From contig JBIOUX010000075.1 of NCBI GenBank assembly GCA_044867425.1, positions 25,416 through 89,415 of the forward strand: 64,000 bases of DNA, written 5' to 3'. The notes under the pieces were generated by a model. That model had not been told where the DNA came from and did no database searches. It saw only the letters and a list, made by a program, of their open reading frames with translations. This stretch comes from CAWBJP01 sp044867425. GTDB lineage: Bacteria > Actinomycetota > Acidimicrobiia > IMCC26256 > BP-133. Every line of letters begins with the position of its first letter. The stretch's first letter is position 1. A program made the translations under genes and the position numbers. This document shows, in pieces, positions 54,711 through 62,784 of this stretch.

Positions 54711-57700
54711 ATGGCACTCCTCGAGGAACCGACCCTGTTCCCGCCCCACTGTTCCTTCGGGGACACCCCGAACCCCGGGGCGCTCCTCGATCTTCCCGTC
54801 GAGGGCTTCCATCCGGCCGTCGCCACCTGGTTCGCCCGCCGGTTCCCGGACGGTCCCACCCCGGCCCAGGAGCAGGGCTGGGCCCACATCGCCGCCGGCC
54901 GGGACACCCTCATCGCCGCTCCCACCGGATCGGGCAAGACGCTGGCCGGGTTCCTGGTGTGCATCGACCGTCTCTATCGGGCCCACGCCGCCGGGGCCGA
55001 GGTGGAGGGCACCGCCCAGGTCGCCTACGTGTCTCCCCTCAAGGCGCTGGCCGTCGACATCGCCGAGAACCTCGACCGGCCGCTGTCCGAGATCGCCGAG
55101 GTGGCCGCCGAGCTGGGGTTGTCCGCCCCCCACCTCCGGGTCGGGGTGCGCACCGGCGACACCACCGGCGGCGAGCGGGCTTCCATGGTGCGCCGCCCCC
55201 CGAACTTCGTGGTCACCACCCCCGAGTCGCTCTACCTGCTGGTCACCGCCGCCCGCAGCCGGGAGATGCTGCGCTCCGTGGAGACCGTCATCGTCGACGA
55301 GATCCACGCCGCCGCCCGCGACAAACGCGGGTCGCATCTCGCCCTCACCCTCGAGCGGCTGGAGCATGTGGCCACCCGCCGGCCGCAGCGCATCGGCCTC
55401 TCCGCCACCCAGCGGCCCATCGCCCTTATCGCCGGCATGCTCTGCGGAGCGGGCGCCCCACAGTCCTCTCCGGGGACACCCCGGACCCCGGGCGGTCCGG
55501 CGGTGGTGGACACGGGCCACCAGCGCCACCTTGATCTCGCCCTGGAGCTGCCCCAGGGTGAGCTGGAGGCGGTCGCCTCGGGCGAGCAGATGGGCGACGT
55601 GCTCGACCGGATCGCCGAACTGGTCGGCCAGCACCACACCACCCTGGTATTCGTCAACACCCGGCGTCTGGCCGAGCGCCTGGCCCATCAGCTGGGAGAA
55701 CGCCTGGGGGACGACGTCGTCTCCGCCCACCACGGTTCGCTGTCCAAGGATCGCCGCCACCGGGTGGAGACCCGCCTGCGGGCCGGAGACCTCAAGGCTC
55801 TGGTGGCCACGGCATCCCTCGAGCTCGGCATCGACATCGGCCCGGTCGAGCTGGTCTGCCAGGTGGGGTCGCCCCGGAGCATCGCCACCTTCCTGCAACG
55901 GGTCGGCCGCTCCAACCACTCCCGGCAGGGCACCCCCAAAGGGCGGCTCTTCCCCCTCACCCGCGACGAGCTGGTGGAGAGCGCGGCGCTCCTGTGCGCC
56001 GTGGGCAAGGGGGAGCTCGACGCCATCACCCCACCGGTGGCTCCCCTCGACATCCTGGCCCAGCAGATCGTGGCCGAGGTCGCCGCGGGAGAGTGGCGCA
56101 CCGACGACCTCTACGACCTGGTGCGCCGGGCCCATCCCTACCGGGACCTGACCCGGGCCCAGTTCGACGAGATCCTGGCCCTGGTCAGCCACGGCATCAT
56201 GACCGGCCGGGGCCGGCGAGCGGCCTACCTCCATCTCGACGGAGTCAACGGCGAGGTCCGGGCCCGGCCCGGCGCCCGGCTGGCGGCGGCCACCTCAGGG
56301 GGCGCCATCCCCGAGGTGGGCGACTTCCGGGTCGTCCTCGAACCCGACGATCTCTTCGTGGGGACCGTGAACGAGGACTGGGCCACCGAGTCCATGGCCG
56401 GCGACATCTTCCTCCTCGGCACCCACGCCTGGCAGATCCGCCAGGTCACCGCCGGCACCGTCCGGGTGGCCGATGCCGACGGCAAACACCCCACCATCCC
56501 CTTCTGGACGGGCGAGGCCCCGGCCCGCACCACCGAGCTGTCCCTCGAGGTGTCGGCCCTGCGGGCCACCATCGACGGCTACCTGGCCGCCGGCGACCCC
56601 GACGGGGCCAAGGCCTGGTTACGCCAGGCCGCGCCGCTCGATCCGGCCACGGTGGACCAGATCGTCGGCTACGTGGCCGCCGGCCGGGCTGTGCTCGGCA
56701 CCGTCCCCACCGCCACCGACCTGGTCTTCGAGCGCTTCTTCGACGAGGCCGAGGGGATGCACCTGGTCGCCCACTCCCCCTACGGCGGGCGCATCAACCG
56801 GGCGCTGGGCCTGGCGCTGCGCAAGCGGTTCTGCAAGTCGTTCAACTTCGAGCTCCAGGCCGCCGCCAACGACGACGCCGTCGTGCTCTCCCTCGGGCCC
56901 CACCACAGCTTCCCTCTGTCCGACGTGCCCCGGTTCCTCAACTCCAAGACGGTGCGCGGGGTGCTCGAACAGGCCGTGCTCGACGCCCCGATGTTCCAGA
57001 GCCGCTGGCGCTGGAACCTCAATCGGGCCCTGGTCGTCCTGCGCTGGAAGGGCGGGCGGCGCAACCCGCCGCCGATCCAGCGCATGGAGGCCGACGACTT
57101 CATGGCCGCCCTCTTCCCCCAGGCGGCGGCGTGCCAGGAGAACATCACCGGTCCCATCGACATCCCCGACCACCCGCTCGTCCGCCAGACCATGCACGAC
57201 ACCCTGACCGAGGCCCTCGACATCGACGGCCTCGAGGCTCTGCTGTCGGGGATGGAGAGCGGGGAGGTCCGGGTCCACTGCCGGGACACCACCGAGGCGT
57301 CGCCCTTCAGCCACGAGATCCTCAGCGCCAAGCCCTACGCCTTCCTCGACGACGCCGAAGCCGTCGATCGCCGCACCAACGCCGTGACCCTGCGACGGGG
57401 CCTGCCCGTGGACCTGTCCACCATCGGCCGGCTCGACCCGGAAGCGGTGGCGCGGGTGCGGGAGGAGGTCACCCCCGACCCGGCCGGGGCCGACGAGCTG
57501 CACGACCTGCTGCTCAGCCTGGTCGTCACCCCGGCTTCCGAGGCGTGGCGTCCCCTCTTCGACGAGCTCGCCGCCCGGGGCCGGGTGGGGTCCAGACGGA
57601 GCGAGGGCCCCGGGGACGGGGTGTCCCCGAAGTCGATCGAGCACTGGTGGGCGACGGAGATGTCGGCGCCGGCGGCCGTACTGCTCGAGGACAGCAGCGA

Positions 57701-59054
57701 CGAGGCCCACCCCAAAGAGCAGGTGGCCGCGGCCGTGCTCCGGGGCCACCTCGACGTCTCCGGGCCCCTCACCGCCGCTGCCCTGGCCGCCCGCTGCAGC
57801 CTGTCCCGCTCCACCGTCGACCTCGGGCTGGCCGTCCTGGAGCACGACGGCTTCGCCCTCCAGGGCGCCTTCACCGACCCGGACGGCCCGCCTTCACCCG
57901 AACGGGTCGAGTGGTGCGCCCGCCGCCTCCTGGCCCGCATGCACGCCTACTCCCGCAAGACCCGGCGCCAGGCGGTGGAACCGGTCAGCGCCCAGGACTT
58001 CATGCGGTTCCTCCTCCGCTGGCAGCACGTCGCCCCCGATACCCAGCTGAGGGGCCGCGTCGGGATCCGCCTCGTGGTCGAGCAGCTCCAGGGCTACGAG
58101 GCCGGCGCCGCCACCTGGGAGCCGGAGATCCTGCGCCGGCGGCTCGTCGACTACCAGCCCGCCCTCCTCGACCGGCTGTGCCTCGACGGGGAGGTCACCT
58201 GGCTGCGCCTCTCCGCCTGGCAGCCGGAGTCCGACCGGCGATCCGCTCCGTCGAAGGCGACGCCGATCACCCTCGCCTTCCGGGAGGACCTGCCCTGGCT
58301 GCTGCAGGCCGCCCGCCTGGCCACCACCCCCGAGCTGCCGGCCGTCGGTGCCACCGCCGAGGTCGTGGAGGCGCTGGCGGCCAAGGGTGCCCGATTCGTC
58401 TCCGAACTGGCCGCCGACACCGGCCGTCTCCGCACCGACATCGAAGCGGCCCTGTGGGACGGAGTGGCCCGGGGCCTGCTCACCGCCGACGGGTTCGCCG
58501 CCATCCGCTCGCTGGTCGAGGACCGCCGCCATCCCCACCGCCCGAGGGTCCGGTCCGTGAGCCGGCTACGCCGGGGCGCCACCGGCCCGACCACGGCGGC
58601 GGGACGCTGGTCGCTCGTCCCCGCCGCCCCGCCGGTCGAGGACCGCGAGACGCTGGCCGAGGTGCTGGCCGACCAGCTGCTCCAACGTTGGGGCGTCGTC
58701 TTCCGGGACCTCGCCCTCCACGAAGGGCTGCCCCTGCCCTGGCGGGAGCTGCAGTGGGCGCTGCGCCGTTTCGAGGATCGGGGGCTCATCCGGGGCGGGC
58801 GCTTCGTCGCCGGGTTCAGCGGTGAGCAGTACGCCCTCCCGGCGGCCATGGACGGGCTCAAGGCCGTCCGCCGCCAGGCCCGGGCGGGGGAGCGGGTGGT
58901 GATCAACGCCTGCGACCCGCTCAACCTCACGGGTGTGATCATCCGTGTTCCCCGGACGCCGGCGGTGCGCACCAACACCGTCACCTACGTCGACGGTCTC
59001 CCCGAGGACCAGGCGCAGGCCGCCGGCGAGGCACAGGCCGCCGGCGCCTCGTAG
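54711..59054 (+). CDS. lhr: Lhr-type ATP-dependent helicase
   Basis: A 1447-aa DEAD/DEAH-type helicase with Walker A PTGSGKT, DEIH and SAT motifs, the helicase C-terminal domain (VGSPRSIATFLQRVGRSNH) and the long Lhr C-terminus typical of the mycobacterial DNA-repair Lhr. It moves on single-stranded DNA in the 3'-5' direction in known relatives. Three copies of the dispersed repeat lie in it (residues about 16-24, 254-261 and 966-975), all in frame. Confidence 0.93.
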   Translation: MALLEEPTLFPPHCSFGDTPNPGALLDLPVEGFHPAVATWFARRFPDGPTPAQEQGWAHIAAGRDTLIAAPTGSGKTLAGFLVCIDRLYRAHAAGAEVEGTAQVAYVSPLKALAVDIAENLDRPLSEIAEVAAELGLSAPHLRVGVRTGDTTGGERASMVRRPPNFVVTTPESLYLLVTAARSREMLRSVETVIVDEIHAAARDKRGSHLALTLERLEHVATRRPQRIGLSATQRPIALIAGMLCGAGAPQSSPGTPRTPGGPAVVDTGHQRHLDLALELPQGELEAVASGEQMGDVLDRIAELVGQHHTTLVFVNTRRLAERLAHQLGERLGDDVVSAHHGSLSKDRRHRVETRLRAGDLKALVATASLELGIDIGPVELVCQVGSPRSIATFLQRVGRSNHSRQGTPKGRLFPLTRDELVESAALLCAVGKGELDAITPPVAPLDILAQQIVAEVAAGEWRTDDLYDLVRRAHPYRDLTRAQFDEILALVSHGIMTGRGRRAAYLHLDGVNGEVRARPGARLAAATSGGAIPEVGDFRVVLEPDDLFVGTVNEDWATESMAGDIFLLGTHAWQIRQVTAGTVRVADADGKHPTIPFWTGEAPARTTELSLEVSALRATIDGYLAAGDPDGAKAWLRQAAPLDPATVDQIVGYVAAGRAVLGTVPTATDLVFERFFDEAEGMHLVAHSPYGGRINRALGLALRKRFCKSFNFELQAAANDDAVVLSLGPHHSFPLSDVPRFLNSKTVRGVLEQAVLDAPMFQSRWRWNLNRALVVLRWKGGRRNPPPIQRMEADDFMAALFPQAAACQENITGPIDIPDHPLVRQTMHDTLTEALDIDGLEALLSGMESGEVRVHCRDTTEASPFSHEILSAKPYAFLDDAEAVDRRTNAVTLRRGLPVDLSTIGRLDPEAVARVREEVTPDPAGADELHDLLLSLVVTPASEAWRPLFDELAARGRVGSRRSEGPGDGVSPKSIEHWWATEMSAPAAVLLEDSSDEAHPKEQVAAAVLRGHLDVSGPLTAAALAARCSLSRSTVDLGLAVLEHDGFALQGAFTDPDGPPSPERVEWCARRLLARMHAYSRKTRRQAVEPVSAQDFMRFLLRWQHVAPDTQLRGRVGIRLVVEQLQGYEAGAATWEPEILRRRLVDYQPALLDRLCLDGEVTWLRLSAWQPESDRRSAPSKATPITLAFREDLPWLLQAARLATTPELPAVGATAEVVEALAAKGARFVSELAADTGRLRTDIEAALWDGVARGLLTADGFAAIRSLVEDRRHPHRPRVRSVSRLRRGATGPTTAAGRWSLVPAAPPVEDRETLAEVLADQLLQRWGVVFRDLALHEGLPLPWRELQWALRRFEDRGLIRGGRFVAGFSGEQYALPAAMDGLKAVRRQARAGERVVINACDPLNLTGVIIRVPRTPAVRTNTVTYVDGLPEDQAQAAGEAQAAGAS
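54758..54780 (+). repeat. Dispersed GC-rich repeat, lhr copy 1
   Basis: Forward copy, CGGGGACACCCC then GAACCCCGGGG, the fullest match to the consensus. Read as FGDTPNPGA near the Lhr N-terminus. Confidence 0.85.
55471..55493 (+). repeat. Dispersed GC-rich repeat, lhr copy 2
   Basis: Forward copy, CGGGGACACCCC then GGACCCCGGGC. Here the frame differs from copy 1 (SPGTPRTPGG), which argues for spread at the DNA level. Confidence 0.82.
57607..57632. repeat. Dispersed GC-rich repeat, lhr copy 3 (variant)
   Basis: Variant copy, GGCCCCGGGGACGGGG then TGTCCCCGAA, with arms in both directions. In frame as GPGDGVSPK. Confidence 0.7.
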
Positions 59055-59060
59055 ACCCCT

Positions 59061-59270
59061 CTAGCGGATCAGCACCAGGGTCGCCTCGGGCACCTCGGGG
59101 TGGAAGAACAGGGTGATGGAGTCCCCGGGCGGCTCGTCAAGACGGTGGTCGATGACGATGGGGACCTTCTTCTTCGGGCCGAGGGCAGCCTGGATGCCGA
59201 GTACCAGCGCGCTGACCAGGGCAGTGGCCGCTCCTCGTCTCCGCCAGCGGGGGCATCCGGTGCTCGTCAT
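59061..59270 (-). CDS. Small single-pass membrane protein
   Basis: A 69-aa protein with one hydrophobic helix (AATALVSALVLGIQAAL) after a basic start, then a beta-rich polar part (PIVIDHRLDEPPGDSITLF). No family recognised. Start and ribosome site are weak. It converges with lhr, 6 bp apart. Confidence 0.45.
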   Translation of the reverse strand: MTSTGCPRWRRRGAATALVSALVLGIQAALGPKKKVPIVIDHRLDEPPGDSITLFFHPEVPEATLVLIR

Positions 59271-59305
59271 GCAACCATGAGGTTACCGGCCGGCCCGCCG
59301 TCGAA

Positions 59306-60292
59306 CTACAGCTCGAAGCCAGGCTCCAGCTCGCTGTAGGGCCGGGCGCAGGCCCGCCCGTCGCGCTTGGCCTGGTACAGGCCGCGGTCGGCGAGCCCCA
59401 GGAGCTCGGTCAGGTCGGCGGTCCCGGCACCGTCGGCCACCCCGATGCTGAGGGTGGCCCTGGCCACCCCCGACTCGGTGACGATCGGCGCCCCGGCGAT
59501 GTGGGTGGTCATGCGCTCGGCCACCCGCGGGGCGGCGTCGAGACCGGTGTCGGGGAGGAAGGCAACCAGCTCATCGCCGCCGTAGCGGCCCAGGAGGTCC
59601 GAGCCACGCAGCTGGGCCCGGCACGACTCGGCCACGGCATGGAGGACCAGGTCGCCGGTGGCGTGGCCATGGGTGTCGTTGATGGCCTTGAAGTGGTCGT
59701 CATCGATCATGAGGGCGGCCATGGGATGTCCCGTGATCCGCCCCCGCGCGAAGAGCTGCTCGGCCAGGGTGAGGAAGGCACCGCGGTTGCTGACCCCGGT
59801 CAGGACGTCGGTGGTGGCCAGACGCTGGAGCTCGTCGAGCAGGTGGGCGTTCTCGCCGGCCACGGCGACCTGCCGGGACACGACCAGGGCGGTGAGCGCC
59901 CCGGCGCCGACAATGAGACCCCCGAGGGCGAACCCGCCCTGCCGGCCGCCCACCCCGAGCAGCAGTCCGTAGCCCACGGCGATGCCCAGATACGGCAGGC
60001 GGCTGACCCGGGACGCGGCCGGGGTGGGCGTCACCTCGGGGTCGGCGTGGGCCGAGCGCCGGTACTGATACTGGGCGCTGAGCACCAGGAGCACCTGGGC
60101 CGCCATCCAGAAGGCGTCCGGCCAGTCTCCGCCCCGGTAGGCGTCGAGGAGGGAGAGGCGGGCGTAGGCCACGTCGGCCACGACGAAGCAGGCCACGCCG
60201 ACCAGGAGCATCCGCAGGGCGCCGATGTCGCGCCGGCCGGCGCAGCGCAGGAGGAGGGCGGCCACCCCGAACACGAGCAGCAGGTCGCCCAC
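59306..60292 (-). CDS. Diguanylate-cyclase-like protein (GGDEF domain, membrane N-terminus incomplete)
   Basis: The 328-aa frame has five or so membrane helices (DLLLVFGVAALLLRC, LGIAVGYGLLLGVG and others) and a C-terminal GGDEF domain (LTGVSNRGAFLTLAEQL, RYGGDELVAFLP). The signature is GGDEL; the second metal Asp (DDDHFKAIND) is present. GGDEL is known from active cyclases. The start GTG 60292 has no ribosome site, and homology goes on upstream (RAYPV) in a frame that then is broken; see the next entry. So the gene was probably longer and is damaged at its 5' end. Confidence 0.78.
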   Translation of the reverse strand: MGDLLLVFGVAALLLRCAGRRDIGALRMLLVGVACFVVADVAYARLSLLDAYRGGDWPDAFWMAAQVLLVLSAQYQYRRSAHADPEVTPTPAASRVSRLPYLGIAVGYGLLLGVGGRQGGFALGGLIVGAGALTALVVSRQVAVAGENAHLLDELQRLATTDVLTGVSNRGAFLTLAEQLFARGRITGHPMAALMIDDDHFKAINDTHGHATGDLVLHAVAESCRAQLRGSDLLGRYGGDELVAFLPDTGLDAAPRVAERMTTHIAGAPIVTESGVARATLSIGVADGAGTADLTELLGLADRGLYQAKRDGRACARPYSELEPGFEL

Positions 60293-60515
60293 CGGATAGG
60301 CCCGCTCAGGATGGTGGCCACGGCCACGGCGTCGCTGGTCTTGATGATGGGGCAGCCAGGTTGACGGGCAGGAAGGCCAGGTCGCTCAGGATCTCCCGGA
60401 CGGGCGCGCTCCCCACACCCGACGCCACCCACACCAGAAACAGCAGTCCGTAGGCGGCGAAGGCAACCGCCACGGCGTCGCCGCAGTCTCCGCGCCGGCG
60501 CACGCTGGTGCTCAT
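60293..60515 (-). pseudogene. Disrupted 5' part of the GGDEF gene
   Basis: From ATG 60515 a frame reads two likely helix parts (VAVAFAAYGLLFLVWVASG, then ILSDLAFLPVNLAA) and stops at 60306. A second frame then carries SDAVAVATILS, and a third leads into AYPVGDLLLVF of the GGDEF frame. In related proteins these pieces belong to one chain with about 90 more residues between them. So a deletion and at least one frameshift are likely. Confidence 0.5.
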
Positions 60516-60597
60516 GAGTCACTCGTCGGCAGGTCCCGCCCCGGTCTGAATCGCCAACAGGAAAAATCCGGCAAAACCTCTCGGGGCGGGACCCCGT

Positions 60598-61086
60598 CTA
60601 GACGGAGGCCTTCGCCCCCAGGGCGCGGCGGGCCAGGTCGCGCCGGTGCCGCTCCAGGCCGTCCTTCTGGGCCTCGGCTCGGGAGGTGAGCTTGTCGAAG
60701 TCCGTCCCCGAGAGGGCCTCGTGGTCGCGGGCCACTTCCCGCAGGGCCGTCCACAGGAGGATCTTCCCCTCGACGCCCATGCACAGCGCCTCAATGGAGA
60801 GCAGGTTGGCCAGGTCCTTGGCCTCGGTGCCGAACTTCAGCCGGCTGAGCTTCTCGCCCAACCACGCCCCCGCCTGTTTGACGGGATTCGGGGACGTTCC
60901 CGCCGCATCCATCAGGCCTTCGAGCGTGCGCCGGTCCTCTTCGACCTCGGATGAGAAGTTCTGAAGGAACTGACCGAGCTCGGTGCCGGGGTTCTCGTTC
61001 GCCAGGCGCTTGGCGATCTCGACCGCGGCCACGGAGCCGGCGAGGTGGTCGTTCAAGTAGACGTCGATGGGCTTGGGCTCGTTCAT
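60598..61086 (-). CDS. Hypothetical helical protein
   Basis: A 162-aa, all-helical, soluble protein (LNDHLAGSVAAVEIAKRLA, LANLLSIEALCMGVEGKILL). The Glu/His content resembles ferritin-like bundles, but no complete metal motif is seen. GGAGGAG lies six bases before ATG 61086. It is divergent from the peroxiredoxin gene with 137 bp between starts and may share a stress promoter. A short part (GTSPNPVK) may be a worn repeat copy. Confidence 0.65.
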   Translation of the reverse strand: MNEPKPIDVYLNDHLAGSVAAVEIAKRLANENPGTELGQFLQNFSSEVEEDRRTLEGLMDAAGTSPNPVKQAGAWLGEKLSRLKFGTEAKDLANLLSIEALCMGVEGKILLWTALREVARDHEALSGTDFDKLTSRAEAQKDGLERHRRDLARRALGAKASV

Positions 61087-61223
61087 GGACGGCTCCTCCG
61101 GAAGGAAATTCGGTTGCCGGACCCTTCCCCCCCGGGGCTGGAGGGATAAACCACGTCCTTGCGGCCCGCCACGGTACGGCGAGGCATGATCAGGGACTGT
61201 CCGGCACGAATCGAGAGGAACAC

Positions 61224-61706
61224 ATGGCGATCTCCGCAGGCGACAAGATCCCCGACGTGAGGCTGATGATGCTCACCGACGAGGGCCTCAAGGCCGTGCA
61301 GAGCACCGAGGTGCTGGGCTCGGGCAAAGTCGTCCTCATCGGAGTACCGGGCGCCTTCACCCCCAACTGCTCCGATTACCACCTGCCCGGGTTCGTGCTC
61401 CGCGCCGACGACCTCAAGGCCAAGGGCGTGGACACCATCGCCTGTGTGGCGATCAACGACGCCTTCGTCATGGGCGCCTGGGGGAAGGCCTCGGGCGCCG
61501 AGGGCAAAGTCCTCATGCTGAGCGACGGCAACGGCGAGTTCACCGCCGAGTTGGGTCTGACCTTCGATCTCTCGAGCAGGGGCTTCGGTATCCGTTCCCG
61601 GCGCTACGCCGCCATCGTCGAGGATGGCATGGTCACCGACATCGCCGTCGAGGAGGGCCGCGAAGTGGACGTCAGCTCGGTTGCGTCGGTCCTGGCCAAG
61701 CTCTGA
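61224..61706 (+). CDS. Peroxiredoxin (Prx5-like)
   Basis: A 160-aa thiol peroxidase. The peroxidatic Cys lies in GVPGAFTPNCSDYHLPGF, the Prx5 signature, with the conserved Arg near RSRRYAAIVEDG. It reduces H2O2 and organic peroxides. The ATG at 61224 follows AGAGGAA; upstream open frame is not homologous. Confidence 0.9.
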   Translation: MAISAGDKIPDVRLMMLTDEGLKAVQSTEVLGSGKVVLIGVPGAFTPNCSDYHLPGFVLRADDLKAKGVDTIACVAINDAFVMGAWGKASGAEGKVLMLSDGNGEFTAELGLTFDLSSRGFGIRSRRYAAIVEDGMVTDIAVEEGREVDVSSVASVLAKL

Positions 61707-61774
61707 CGAGCTTTCCAGAGGCCCCTTCGGGGTAATGACGGGTCCAACGTCCAAAACCCCAGAGGAGGCAGATC

Positions 61775-61969
61775 ATGGCCGGCGACAAGGGTTTCAAGAA
61801 GTCCGAGGGTTTCAACCAGGAAGACAAGATGGAGAACCCCGAGGGCCAGGTGGGTCCCGATGACCACGGTTGGGCGCCGGATTCCGGTCCGACCAGCGAG
61901 CCCAACAAGCGAGCCGGTGACAAGGCACATATGAAGCCTGAGGAAGCCGAACGGGCCGACCGGAAGTAG
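61775..61969 (+). CDS. Small hydrophilic, probably disordered protein
   Basis: A 64-aa protein rich in Lys, Glu, Asp, Gly and Pro with no hydrophobic core (KGFKKSEGFNQEDKMENP), like hydrophilin-type stress proteins. AGAGGAGG six bases before the ATG makes it a well-translated gene. It follows the peroxiredoxin gene by 68 bp. Confidence 0.7.
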   Translation: MAGDKGFKKSEGFNQEDKMENPEGQVGPDDHGWAPDSGPTSEPNKRAGDKAHMKPEEAERADRK

Positions 61970-61990
61970 GCGCCCCGGGCTGACCGGTCG
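61957..61990. terminator. Inverted repeat at the end of the small stress gene
   Basis: CGACCGG (61957-61963) and CCGGTCG (61984-61990) can pair in a hairpin with a 20-base loop, which itself is GC-rich. It spans the stop codon; no T-run follows. Weak terminator candidate. Confidence 0.3.
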
Positions 61991-62048
61991 TAGTCCGGAG
62001 CCGGACGGGGGCTCCCGCCCCGGTCGCTGGCCGACGCGAGCGTCGGCC

Positions 62049-62054
62049 TACAGT
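62049..62054 (+). promoter_or_regulatory. Possible -10 box for a leaderless acyltransferase mRNA
   Basis: TACAGT fits TAnnnT and lies seven bases before the ATG at 62062; no ribosome site precedes this gene. Confidence 0.35.
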
Positions 62055-62061
62055 CGGGCCG

Positions 62062-62769
62062 ATGTCGGCCTATGACCTGGCCCGGACCCTGCTGCGGCCG
62101 CCGTTGCGGCGCGGCCTGGAGTGGCGGGTCGAAGGACTCGAGCACATCCCGGAGTCCGGGCCCGCCCTTCTGGCCGTCAACCACATCTCCCTGACCGACC
62201 CGCCAGCGGTCGGCTACCTGGCCGATCTCCGGGGGCGGGAAGCGCGGTTCCTGGCCACCTCCGGACTCTTCCGCTACCCGCTGTTGGCCGGGCTGCTCCG
62301 GCGCATGGGCCAGATCCCCGTGGAACGGGCCACCTCCCGGGCGGCCGCCTCGCTGGAACCGGCGGCCGCCGCCCTGGGTGCCGGCGAGGTGGTGGTGATC
62401 TTCCCCGAGGGCGGGCTCTCCGCCGACCTCGACCCCGGCCGGGGCCGGACCGGTGTCGCCCGCCTGGCCCGGGCCGCCGGAGTTCCGGTGATACCCGTCG
62501 GGATCTGGGGCACGCACCGGCTCCACGCCAAGAACCACGGGCCCCGATGGCGTCCGGGACTGGTGGTGGCCGCAGCCATCGGGGCCGCCGTGACCGTGCT
62601 TCCGGACGAGGACGACCGACCCGCCACCGACAAGATCATGGACGCCATCACCGGACAGGTGACGACGGCCCGGCTGCTCTACGGGCAGCCGGCCCCGCCC
62701 GGCGAGGACGCCTGGTGGGCCCGCCACCGGCGGACTGGGGCCAAGAGCATGAGCCCTGACCAGGCCTGA
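62062..62769 (+). CDS. 1-acyl-glycerol-3-phosphate acyltransferase-like (PlsC family)
   Basis: A 235-aa lysophospholipid acyltransferase-like protein. NHISLTDP (the NHx4D active-site motif, His and Asp in place), then MGQIPVER and FPEGG with GVARLARAAGVPVIPVGIWG follow the PlsC motif order. It makes phosphatidic acid or a related lipid. The C-terminus has 50 extra polar residues. Confidence 0.87.
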   Translation: MSAYDLARTLLRPPLRRGLEWRVEGLEHIPESGPALLAVNHISLTDPPAVGYLADLRGREARFLATSGLFRYPLLAGLLRRMGQIPVERATSRAAASLEPAAAALGAGEVVVIFPEGGLSADLDPGRGRTGVARLARAAGVPVIPVGIWGTHRLHAKNHGPRWRPGLVVAAAIGAAVTVLPDEDDRPATDKIMDAITGQVTTARLLYGQPAPPGEDAWWARHRRTGAKSMSPDQA

Positions 62770-62784
62770 AGAGGGGGGGTGGAC

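Noticed and set aside
61722..61732. CCCCTTCGGGG hairpin after the peroxiredoxin gene as a terminator
   Set aside because: The stem is only four pairs and no T-run follows; such hairpins are common by chance at this GC content.
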